Source of the DNA: an uncultured Clostridium sp.
GTDB taxonomy: Bacteria > Bacillota > Clostridia > Lachnospirales > Anaerotignaceae
Assembly: GCA_947246775.1 (NCBI GenBank)
Contig: CAMXTM010000159.1
Location: 1-5,563 of the forward strand
Length of the DNA stretch: 5,563 nucleotides
Direction: 5' to 3'
Shown: positions 1 through 5,510 of the stretch, piece after piece
Layout of the letters: every line of letters begins with the position of its first letter
Position numbering within the stretch: the first letter of the stretch is position 1
The notes under the pieces: generated by a model
The model's database searches: none
What the model was told of the DNA's origin: nothing
The model's input: the letters and a program-made list of their open reading frames with translations, nothing else
Program-made: the position numbers and the translations under genes

Positions 1-465
1 TTGGATATTCTTAGAGTTCCTGTATTAAGAGCCACAAATGATAATATCGTACAACCAGAAAATGTTTTGATAGATAAATCAAAAAGTGCCTATTCTATGG
101 GCAAAACTACAATAGAACAAGTTTTAACTATTCATGCAGCAGAGAAAAAGGACTATATTTTAGGGAATATCTATTCTCGTATTACAGAGGAAAAAGTGAA
201 TAAAGGACAACTTGGATATTCTTTAATATTAGTAGAGGCATATGATTTATCAATAAGGCACACCGTAAATACATATGGAAACCCTAAAACAAAAGCTGAT
301 TTTACATATCAATCTAGGAGGTATAAAAATCTATCTGTTACAGATTATAGATATTATTCAATAAAAGATACAACTTTTGCGAAAGCATATTTAGTGATTA
401 GTATTGGTGGGGCATATAATGGAAAATATTATAAATTTGTTTCTGCAATTTATCCCACAAAATAA
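1..465 (+). CDS. DuOB-like (dual OB domain) protein, 3' part only
   Basis: This is the 3' portion of a gene whose beginning lies outside the window. The frame is open from base 1 and ends at TAA 463-465. The first codon, TTG, has no visible ribosome binding site and is best read as an internal Leu. About 154 residues are visible, with no membrane segment or signal peptide. The motifs QPENVLID (residues 18-25), LSVTDYRYYS (111-120) and the C-terminal AYLVISIGG...YYKFVSAIYP (129-152) resemble, from memory, the C-terminal half of the dual OB-containing domain family. In that family a QPEN-like motif is followed by an LSVTDP-like motif and a final beta-rich segment ending near YKLVAAI. If so, roughly the first third of the protein is missing. 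DuOB proteins are reported in accessory and conflict-type loci, but their biochemical role is not established. The gene ends 44 bp before cysS and is not a usual cysS neighbour. The family assignment is moderate; the coding call is strong. Confidence 0.6.
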   Translation: MDILRVPVLRATNDNIVQPENVLIDKSKSAYSMGKTTIEQVLTIHAAEKKDYILGNIYSRITEEKVNKGQLGYSLILVEAYDLSIRHTVNTYGNPKTKADFTYQSRRYKNLSVTDYRYYSIKDTTFAKAYLVISIGGAYNGKYYKFVSAIYPTK

Positions 466-509
466 ATTTTGTAAAAATAAAAATTTAGTATAGAAAGGAA
501 GATACAATA

Positions 510-1916
510 ATGAAAGTATATAATACACTGACAAGACAAAAAGAGGAATTTGTGCCACAGCAAGAGGGAAAAGTAAAAATGTATGTTTGTGGTCCTACCG
601 TATATGATTATATTCATATTGGAAATGCAAGACCATATGTTGTATTTGATACAGTAAGGAGATATTTGGAGTACAAGGGCTATGATGTAACCTATGTACA
701 AAACTTTACTGATGTAGATGATAAAATCATCAATAGAGCAAACAAAGAAAATAGCACAATGCAAGAAATATCCAACAGATATATTGAAGAAGCATTTCAT
801 GATGCAGATGGATTAAACGTAAAACGTGCTACAGTACACCCTAGAGTAACAGAAGAAATGCCACATATTATCGAAATGATACAGACATTGTTAGACAAAG
901 GTTTTGCCTATGAAGACAATGGCACAGTATACTATGATACAAAAAAATTTCCAGAGTATGGAAAATTATCAAAAAAGAATTTAGATGAGCTGATAGCAGG
1001 TGCAAGTGAAAGAGTTTCCATTGATGATGCTAAAAAGAATCCAACAGACTTTGTACTTTGGAAACCACACAAACCAGGTGAGCCAAAATGGGAAGCACCA
1101 TGGGGTGCAGGCAGACCAGGTTGGCACATTGAATGTTCTGTTATGGCAAAAAGATATTTGGGCGATACCATAGATATTCATGCAGGCGGAGAAGATTTAA
1201 TTTTCCCACATCATGAAAATGAAATTGCACAAAGTGAAGCAGCAAACGGCAAACAATTTTCTAAATATTGGTTGCACAATGGATTTATTACAGTAGATAA
1301 TGAAAAAATGTCAAAATCATTGGGAAATTTCTTTACTGTAAGAGATATTGCGGCACAATTTCCTTATGAAGTTATCAGATTTTTTATTTTGGGAGGACAT
1401 TATAGAGGTCCGATTAATTTTAGCGACAATTTAATGAGAGATGCGCAAAATGGCTTAGAAAGAATTAAAAATTGCAAAAAGGACTTAGCTCATTATGTGC
1501 AAAACTGCGAACAATCCGCACTAAAAGAAGAAGAAAAAGCTGCTGTAGAAGAATTAGAAAAATTTAAAACACAGTTTGAGGCAGCAATGGACGATGATTT
1601 TAATACAGCAAATGCGATAACAGCAATTTATGAATTGGTAAGATTTACCAATAAAGCAATCAAAGAAAATATGTCAAAAGAATTGGCAGAAAAGACACAG
1701 TATATGCTCAATCATCTTTGTGACGTTTTGGGTATTGCAGAAATGAAAGAAGAAAAGGAAGAAGACACAGCAGAAATAGAAGCATTGATAGCAAAGAGAA
1801 CAGAAGCAAAGAAAAACAAAGATTTTGCGGCAGCAGATGCCATAAGAGAACAGCTTGCACAAATGGGTATTACAATCAAAGATACACGTCAAGGCGTGCA
1901 ATGGTTTAGAGGGTAA
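510..1916 (+). CDS. cysS: Cysteinyl-tRNA synthetase (CysRS)
   Basis: This cytoplasmic class I aminoacyl-tRNA synthetase activates cysteine with ATP and charges tRNA-Cys. The 468-residue length is normal for the family (E. coli 461). The Rossmann catalytic domain starts with YVCGPTVYDYIHIGN, which carries the HIGH-type motif HIGN at 36-39. KMSKS lies at 266-270. The zinc ligands that enforce cysteine selectivity are all present: Cys27, Cys209 (in GWHIECS), His234 and Glu238 (in PHHENE). The helical DALR-type domain follows, with DDDFNTANAI at 361-370. A Glu/Lys-rich variable linker at about 411-425 leads to a C-terminal tRNA-binding region ending QGVQWFRG. The ATG at 510 has AGGAAG (496-501) 8 nt upstream. 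The gene is probably the first of a cysS-mrnC-rlmB run. The 44-bp upstream gap leaves no room for a T-box leader, which some Firmicute cys genes carry. I saw no truncation or missing catalytic residue. Confidence 0.98.
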   Translation: MKVYNTLTRQKEEFVPQQEGKVKMYVCGPTVYDYIHIGNARPYVVFDTVRRYLEYKGYDVTYVQNFTDVDDKIINRANKENSTMQEISNRYIEEAFHDADGLNVKRATVHPRVTEEMPHIIEMIQTLLDKGFAYEDNGTVYYDTKKFPEYGKLSKKNLDELIAGASERVSIDDAKKNPTDFVLWKPHKPGEPKWEAPWGAGRPGWHIECSVMAKRYLGDTIDIHAGGEDLIFPHHENEIAQSEAANGKQFSKYWLHNGFITVDNEKMSKSLGNFFTVRDIAAQFPYEVIRFFILGGHYRGPINFSDNLMRDAQNGLERIKNCKKDLAHYVQNCEQSALKEEEKAAVEELEKFKTQFEAAMDDDFNTANAITAIYELVRFTNKAIKENMSKELAEKTQYMLNHLCDVLGIAEMKEEKEEDTAEIEALIAKRTEAKKNKDFAAADAIREQLAQMGITIKDTRQGVQWFRG

Positions 1917-1921
1917 ATAAT

Positions 1922-2350
1922 ATGACGTCTTTTGAAACAATAAAGGCGTTACTGATAGAGGGCAAACAAGGGGGGATAGAACCGAGAGAGGTTTCCTCCC
2001 TTGCACTTGCTTATATTGGTGATGCGATATATGAGATATTTGTAAGAACAATGGTTTTGTCAAAAGGAAACGCACCAGTGAATAAATTGCATAAACAGTC
2101 CAGAGAATATGTCAATGCAAAGGCACAGGCTGAGATGTATCATGTAATAGCAACGTGTTTGACAGAAGAAGAACAAGCTGTGTTTCGGCGGGGTAGAAAT
2201 GCAAAATCGTTTACAACGCCTAAAAATATGACATTAGCGGACTATCGCCATGCAACAGGATTAGAAGCACTGTTTGGCTATTTGTATTTAAAAGGAGATA
2301 TGCAAAGGGCATTGGAGCTGTTTGAAATAGGAGTGAAAAAAACGTTGTAA
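1922..2350 (+). CDS. mrnC: Mini-ribonuclease III (MrnC)
   Basis: MrnC is a dimeric RNase III-type endonuclease that lacks the double-stranded RNA-binding domain. In Bacillus it matures the ends of 23S rRNA on assembling 50S subunits. The 142-residue protein is a lone RNase III catalytic domain, as expected. The signature region SLALAYIGDAIYEIFVR is at 26-42, with the putative catalytic Asp34. A second conserved block, YRHATGLEALFGYLYLKG, is at 108-125; its Glu115 is the likely second metal ligand. The basic stretch FRRGRNAK at 88-95 is also typical of the family. The ATG at 1922 follows the cysS stop by 5 nt, and its SD (AGAGGG, 1908-1913) lies inside the end of cysS with an 8-nt spacer. Translation is therefore probably coupled to cysS. 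The cysS-mrnC adjacency is conserved across Firmicutes. Nothing unusual was seen. Confidence 0.96.
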   Translation: MTSFETIKALLIEGKQGGIEPREVSSLALAYIGDAIYEIFVRTMVLSKGNAPVNKLHKQSREYVNAKAQAEMYHVIATCLTEEEQAVFRRGRNAKSFTTPKNMTLADYRHATGLEALFGYLYLKGDMQRALELFEIGVKKTL

Positions 2351-2354
2351 GGGG
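2349..2354 (+). promoter_or_regulatory. Ribosome binding site that fixes the rlmB start
   Basis: AAGGGG starts at the last two bases of the mrnC stop codon. It leaves a 9-nt spacer to the TTG at 2364 but no spacer to the in-frame TTG at 2355. The downstream TTG is therefore the more plausible start of rlmB. Confidence 0.7.
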
Positions 2355-2363
2355 TTGTATTGT

Positions 2364-3110
2364 TTGGAAAAAGAAAGAAACGAAAATCAGTTAGAGGGCA
2401 GAAATGCCATATTAGAAGCACTCAGAAATGACAGAGATATGGAAAAATTGTTTGTATTAAGGGGCAATGTAGAGGGAACAATCAAAAAGATTATTGCGCA
2501 GGCATCAAAAAAAGGTGTTGTAATACAAGAGGTCAGCCGCCAAAAATTGGACGAGCTATCCCAGACAAAAAATCATCAGGGTGTCATTGCGATTGTGTCA
2601 TCACATAACTATGCAGAAATAGAAGACATCTTGCAAAATGCGAAAGACAAAGGAGAACCACCTTTTATTGTGATATTAGATGGTATTACAGACCCACATA
2701 ATTTGGGGGCAATTATTAGAACGGCAGAATGTGCTGGAGTACATGGTGTCATTATACCAAAAAGGCGTTCTGTAGGATTAAATGCCACAGTAGGAAAAAC
2801 TTCTGCGGGAGCAATCGAGTATATGCCAGTAGCGAGAGTAACCAATATTGTGAAAACAATGGAGCAACTAAAAAAACAGGGGCTGTGGTTTGCTTGTGCA
2901 GATATGAAAGGGCTGGACTATTTTGATACCGATATGAAAGGCGCACTTGGGCTGGTCATAGGTAGCGAAGGCGAGGGAGTAAGCCGACTGGTCAAAGAGA
3001 ATTGTGATTTTACAGTAGCAATTCCTATGTATGGTAAAATAGCATCACTAAATGCATCTGTAGCAGCGGGACTTTTGATGTACGAGATAGTAAGACAAAG
3101 AAGATTCTAA
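2364..3110 (+). CDS. rlmB: 23S rRNA 2'-O-ribose methyltransferase, RlmB/TrmH family
   Basis: This SPOUT-class enzyme uses S-adenosylmethionine to 2'-O-methylate a ribose in 23S rRNA (G2251 in E. coli RlmB). The 248-residue length fits the family (E. coli 243). An N-terminal substrate-binding domain begins ENQLEGRNAILEAL (7-20) and runs to about residue 90. The knotted catalytic domain has motif 1, DPHNLGAIIRTAECAG, at 110-125 with Asn113 and Arg119. Motif 2, GLVIGSEGEGVSRLV, is at 196-210, and motif 3, AIPMYGKIASLNASVA, is at 219-234. All three are intact. I place the start at TTG 2364, not TTG 2355, because the AAGGGG site sits 9 nt before it. It lies 13 bp after mrnC, probably in the same operon. 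The exact target is inferred from the family; related TrmH-type enzymes can modify other RNAs, so position 2251 is likely but not proven. Confidence 0.94.
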   Translation: MEKERNENQLEGRNAILEALRNDRDMEKLFVLRGNVEGTIKKIIAQASKKGVVIQEVSRQKLDELSQTKNHQGVIAIVSSHNYAEIEDILQNAKDKGEPPFIVILDGITDPHNLGAIIRTAECAGVHGVIIPKRRSVGLNATVGKTSAGAIEYMPVARVTNIVKTMEQLKKQGLWFACADMKGLDYFDTDMKGALGLVIGSEGEGVSRLVKENCDFTVAIPMYGKIASLNASVAAGLLMYEIVRQRRF

Positions 3111-3232
3111 AAACAGAATACAAAAACGGAAGCTGCAACGTTTGACATCATAAAATCAAGAAAGGAGAACGTCACTGGAAAATGTGCAGTAGTATCACTT
3201 AAAAAATATCATTTTTCGGTAACAATAGGACT
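3111..3232 (+). other. rlmB-yacP intergenic leader, function unknown
   Basis: This 122-bp stretch is the only sizeable gap inside the gene block. It holds a strong SD-like AAAGGAG (3161-3167) with no long gene behind it. It also holds a six-codon frame, ATG 3182 to TAA 3200-3202, encoding MCSSIT in the same frame as yacP. A short AT-only hairpin follows, AAAAAT/ATTTTT (3202-3207 and 3211-3216, loop ATC). I see no T-box, riboswitch core or GC-rich terminator. A perfect TTGACA at 3142-3147 lacks a matching -10 box. Confidence 0.5.
3161..3167 (+). promoter_or_regulatory. Orphan Shine-Dalgarno-like site
   Basis: AAAGGAG is the best ribosome-binding match in the rlmB-yacP gap, yet it lies 65 nt before the yacP start. 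The nearest ATG (3182) is 14 nt away, which is too far for good initiation. A CTG at 3175 is 7 nt away and would encode only LENVQ before TAG. It may drive a tiny leader peptide, be a relic of a lost gene, or be chance. Confidence 0.35.
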
Positions 3233-3748
3233 TTGCCAAAAGAATTTTTGCTGGTAGATGGTTACAATATGATACACGCATGGCAGGAGTTAAAAGAACT
3301 ATTAGAAATCAGTTTAGAAAGTGCCAGACAAAAACTCCTTGATATGCTTTCTAATTACAAAGGAAGTCAAAAAGCAGATATTATTGTTGTATTTGATGCC
3401 TATTTAGTAAAGGGAAATGTTGGAAGTATAACAAAATATAACAATATTTATGTAGTATATACAAAAGAGGCAGAAACTGCTGACCATTTTATAGAAAGAA
3501 CGGTAACAAAATTGCCACGTCATTATACCGTAAGCGTGGCGACATCAGATGCTTTAGAGCAAACGATTATATTGGGGGCAGGGGCGCAAAGGATTACTGC
3601 ACAGGAGTTGCGCCAGCGTGTTTTGACAGAAAAAAAAGAAATTCGTAAAAAATACATAGAAAATCGACCGCCTAAAAATAACCTTTTAGCGGATAATATA
3701 GATAAAGAAGCTTTAGATTGGATTGAAGCATTACGCAGACAAAAATAG
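3233..3748 (+). CDS. yacP: YacP/Rae1-like NYN-domain ribonuclease
   Basis: The product is a single NYN (PIN-like) domain protein. The B. subtilis homologue, Rae1, is a ribosome-associated endonuclease that cuts certain mRNAs in the A site during translation. Its 171 residues match the family. The N-terminal strand LLVDGYNMIHAW (6-17) carries Asp9 and Asn12. The second acidic strand, DIIVVFDAY, is at 49-57 with Asp55. EAETADHFIERTV (79-91) and SVATSDALEQ (101-110) supply further conserved acidic residues, Asp84 and Asp106. A basic C-terminal helix region follows (about 132-145). Start: TTG 3233 gives the family-typical N-terminus MPKEFLLVDGYN. A stop at 3200-3202 blocks any longer form, and later starts would remove Asp9. 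The only nearby SD, AGGA (3227-3230), is just 2 nt away, so initiation looks weak or unusual. The gene sits between rlmB and sigH, as in many Firmicutes. Endonuclease activity is inferred from the family. Confidence 0.93.
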   Translation: MPKEFLLVDGYNMIHAWQELKELLEISLESARQKLLDMLSNYKGSQKADIIVVFDAYLVKGNVGSITKYNNIYVVYTKEAETADHFIERTVTKLPRHYTVSVATSDALEQTIILGAGAQRITAQELRQRVLTEKKEIRKKYIENRPPKNNLLADNIDKEALDWIEALRRQK

Positions 3749-3752
3749 AAGT

Positions 3753-3758
3753 GAGGGG
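3753..3758 (+). promoter_or_regulatory. Ribosome binding site that fixes the sigH start
   Basis: GAGGGG lies between the yacP stop (3746-3748) and ATG 3768 with a 9-nt spacer. It supports the ATG over the in-frame TTG at 3723, which lies within the end of yacP. Confidence 0.8.
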
Positions 3759-3767
3759 CAAATAGTT

Positions 3768-4394
3768 ATGGAGCAGCACAGCGTTTATAGTGGTCAAAAA
3801 GATGAAGAATTGGTAAAATTGGTACAGCAGGGCGATAAAGGCGCACAAGAACATTTATTAAATAAATATAAACCGCTTGTAAAAACAAGGGCAAGAACCT
3901 ATTTTTTAATAGGAGCAGAAACAGAGGATATTATACAAGAGGGAATGATAGGACTGTATAAGGCAATGAGAGATTATCAAAAAGAGAAAAATGCATCTTT
4001 TCGAGCTTTTGCAGAACTTTGCATCAATAGACAAATGATTACAGCGATTAAAATGGCTACAAGGCAAAAACACATTCCTTTAAATTCTTATATTTCTTTA
4101 AATAGACCTGTTTTTGATGATGAATCCGAAGAAACCTATATGGATTTGCTAATGGGGGGAGAGATACTTAATCCAGAGGCGCTGCTGATAGGTAGAGAAG
4201 ACAAGCATTTTATGGAAACACAAATTATTAAAATGCTGAGCGACTTAGAAAAAAGAATTTTGCTTTTGTATTTGAGGGGAAAAACCTATTATGAAATAGC
4301 GTGCATTGTAGAAAAGTCAGAAAAATCAATTGATAGTGCATTGCAAAGAGCAAAGAAAAAAATCAAAAAGTATTTAAATGAAAGAACAAATTGA
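3768..4394 (+). CDS. sigH: RNA polymerase sigma factor SigH (sigma-30 type)
   Basis: This sigma-70-family alternative sigma factor binds core RNA polymerase. In Bacillus and Clostridia it transcribes early-sporulation and transition-state genes. It has 208 residues, close to the usual length of about 210-220. Region 2 covers about 27-100, with EDIIQEGMIGLYKAMRDYQ at 53-71 (core binding and -10 recognition) and SFRAFAELCINRQMITAI at 77-94. A variable linker holds DDESEETYMDLL (117-128). Region 4 runs from about 155, with LSDLEKRILLLYLRGKTYYEIA (157-178). The helix-turn-helix ends KSIDSALQRAKKKIKKYL (186-203), and the KSID..LQR pattern is characteristic of SigH. The start is ATG 3768, 19 nt after yacP, using GAGGGG. 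Co-transcription with yacP is likely. I did not find an obvious dedicated promoter in the 19-bp gap. Sporulation itself is not shown by this window, since non-sporulating relatives also carry SigH. Confidence 0.95.
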   Translation: MEQHSVYSGQKDEELVKLVQQGDKGAQEHLLNKYKPLVKTRARTYFLIGAETEDIIQEGMIGLYKAMRDYQKEKNASFRAFAELCINRQMITAIKMATRQKHIPLNSYISLNRPVFDDESEETYMDLLMGGEILNPEALLIGREDKHFMETQIIKMLSDLEKRILLLYLRGKTYYEIACIVEKSEKSIDSALQRAKKKIKKYLNERTN

Positions 4395-4409
4395 TATTTT
4401 ATTGCAAAT

Positions 4410-4414
4410 GGGGG
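4410..4414 (+). promoter_or_regulatory. Probable ribosome binding site for the transporter
   Basis: GGGGG lies 8 nt before ATG 4423. The longer in-frame ATGs at 4378 (overlapping sigH) and 4408 have no purine-rich G-containing site at a usable distance. The match to the consensus SD is partial. Confidence 0.5.
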
Positions 4415-4422
4415 CTGCTTCT

Positions 4423-5415
4423 ATGGATAAAAAAATATATGCAATATTATTGGCTTTACTGGCGGCTGTGCTGTATACTGTCAATATTCCTGTTTCCAAA
4501 ATACTTTTGAATGAGGTTGAGCCAATTTATATGGCTTCACTGTTGTATTTTGGGGCAGGGATAGGAATGGCTGTACTTTCTTTTGTGGGACATGGTGAAA
4601 AAGCACCATCTTTAACAAAGGCAGAATTGCCTTATACTGTTGGTATGATAGTGCTTGATGTGATTGCACCAATTTGTCTTATGATAGGATTGCGTTATGC
4701 AACATCAGCAAATGTTTCTCTTTTGAATAATTTTGAGATAGTAGCGACTTCTATGATTGCTTTTGTTGTGTTTAAAGAAAGCGTTTCTGTATTGATGTGG
4801 GTAGCTATTGTATTGATTACTGTATCAAGTATCTTGTTGTCTTTTGATGGTATAGAAAGTTTTGATTTTTCTTATGGTTCTGTTTTTGTTATAATTGCCT
4901 GTATTTGTTGGGGGCTTGAAAATAATTGCACAAGAAAGTTGTCATCAAAAAGTGCAGCACAAATAGTCATATTAAAGGGCTTGTTTTCTGGCTTAGGTTC
5001 ATTTATTGTAGCAACATTGATAAAAGAACAAAAGCCGCTGTTAAAATATGTAATGGTTGCCCTACTTTTAGGTTTTGTTTCTTATGGTTTGAGTATTTAT
5101 TTTTATGTTCATGCACAAAAATATTTAGGAGCTTCAAAAACAAGTGCATATTATTCCGTAAATCCTTTTGTGGGTTCTTTGTTGTCTTTTGTGATATTGC
5201 AGGAAGCATTGTCAAGTACATACTGTATTGCATTGATGATAATGTTTTTAGGTGCTGGCTTTGCAGTACTTGATACATTGCAAATAAAACATAGTCATCA
5301 ACATGAACACATTATAGTACATACACATGATGGTAGTACACATACACATAAGATAGTACATAATCATAGCCATAAGCATTTTTTTGGTAAGGAACATCAT
5401 CATTTTCATATTTAA
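4423..5415 (+). CDS. EamA/DMT-family transporter with His-rich C-terminal tail
   Basis: This is a drug/metabolite transporter superfamily membrane protein of 330 residues; the substrate is unknown. Two EamA repeats give about ten hydrophobic segments, near 5-25, 34-54, 71-89, 97-117, 123-140, 152-166, 181-200, 210-229, 243-260 and 266-285. Typical EamA features are ALLAAVLYTVNIPVSKILL (11-29), LRYATSANVSLLNNFE (90-105) and a second-half counterpart, AQKYLGASKTSAYYSVNPFV (231-250). Residues 290-330 form a polar tail with 16 histidines in 41 residues, arranged as HxH runs and ending EHHHFHI. Such tails can bind Zn or other divalent metals, but that is inference. I chose ATG 4423 because the protein then begins MDKKIYAILLALLAA directly before the first membrane segment and has a G-rich SD. 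ATG 4378 would add 15 residues and overlap sigH by 17 bp. It lies 28 bp after sigH, probably as the last gene of that transcript. It is not a usual member of the conserved block. Confidence 0.88.
   Translation: MDKKIYAILLALLAAVLYTVNIPVSKILLNEVEPIYMASLLYFGAGIGMAVLSFVGHGEKAPSLTKAELPYTVGMIVLDVIAPICLMIGLRYATSANVSLLNNFEIVATSMIAFVVFKESVSVLMWVAIVLITVSSILLSFDGIESFDFSYGSVFVIIACICWGLENNCTRKLSSKSAAQIVILKGLFSGLGSFIVATLIKEQKPLLKYVMVALLLGFVSYGLSIYFYVHAQKYLGASKTSAYYSVNPFVGSLLSFVILQEALSSTYCIALMIMFLGAGFAVLDTLQIKHSHQHEHIIVHTHDGSTHTHKIVHNHSHKHFFGKEHHHFHI
5315..5360 (+). repeat. Triplicated TAGTACA within the His-rich tail
   Basis: TAGTACA occurs at 5315-5321, 5334-5340 and 5354-5360, each followed by CAT-rich His codons. 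The spacings are 19 and 20 bp, so the middle copy is read in another codon phase (GST rather than IVH). This suggests either small slippage duplications that built the tail or simply low-complexity coding bias. Confidence 0.45.
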
Positions 5416-5442
5416 AAAAGTAAAAATTATATTAAAAAATAC

Positions 5443-5471
5443 TTGACGATGATGTTATCATATGTTATTCT
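5443..5471 (+). promoter_or_regulatory. Sigma-A-type promoter for the tRNA gene
   Basis: TTGACG (5443-5448) is a near-consensus -35. With a 17-bp spacer the -10 is TATTCT (5466-5471), preceded by an extended-10 TGT (5463-5465). A perfect TATAAT (5471-5476) overlaps it but would need a 22-bp spacer from this -35. The element lies between the transporter stop and the tRNA, so the tRNA probably has its own promoter with a leader of about 30 nt. Confidence 0.75.
5449..5461. repeat. 13-bp inverted repeat in the promoter spacer
   Basis: ATGAT-GTT-ATCAT is a perfect 5-bp inverted repeat lying between the -35 and -10 of the tRNA promoter. It overlaps a direct repeat ATGTTAT (5452-5458 and 5462-5468) whose copies are exactly 10 bp apart. 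The symmetry and one-turn spacing could mark a protein-binding site, but short AT-rich repeats also arise by chance. Confidence 0.35.
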
Positions 5472-5486
5472 ATAATAGCTGATATA

Positions 5487-5506
5487 AAAAGAGAATAATC
5501 TCTTTT
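5487..5506 (+). other. Hairpin in the tRNA transcript leader
   Basis: AAAAGAGA (5487-5494) and TCTCTTTT (5499-5506) form a perfect 8-bp stem with an ATAA loop, ending 4 nt before the mature tRNA 5' end. It lies downstream of the promoter, so it would be in the tRNA precursor. An effective terminator here would cut off the tRNA, which argues against that role. It may shape the leader for RNase P processing. Confidence 0.5.
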
Positions 5507-5510
5507 GCTT

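Noticed and set aside
463..487. 8-bp inverted repeat TAAATTTT/AAAATTTA between the first gene and cysS
   Set aside because: It is purely A/T with a 9-nt loop and no following T-run, and it overlaps the stop codon. It is too weak for a terminator and expected by chance in AT-rich DNA.
450..800. Antisense open frame opposite the start of cysS
   Set aside because: It is a hydrophobic, Ile/Tyr/Phe-rich shadow of an A/T-rich coding strand. It has no recognisable motif and is fully covered by cysS and its RBS.
1674..2075. Antisense open frame of 133 codons across the cysS-mrnC junction
   Set aside because: It lies opposite two strongly conserved genes and encodes a Cys/Phe/Leu-rich low-complexity product typical of the complement of A-rich coding DNA.
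3142..3147. Perfect TTGACA -35 box in the rlmB-yacP gap
   Set aside because: At 16-18 bp downstream the sequence is GAGAAC-like, which is the SD region. TAAAAT at 3151 is far too close, so there is no usable -10.
3723..3767. Longer N-terminal form of SigH starting at TTG 3723
   Set aside because: It would overlap the end of yacP and lacks an SD. ATG 3768 has GAGGGG at 9 nt and gives the expected family N-terminus.
4378..4422. Longer N-terminal form of the transporter from ATG 4378
   Set aside because: It overlaps sigH, has no SD, and adds a polar stretch before the first membrane segment. ATG 4423 is better placed.
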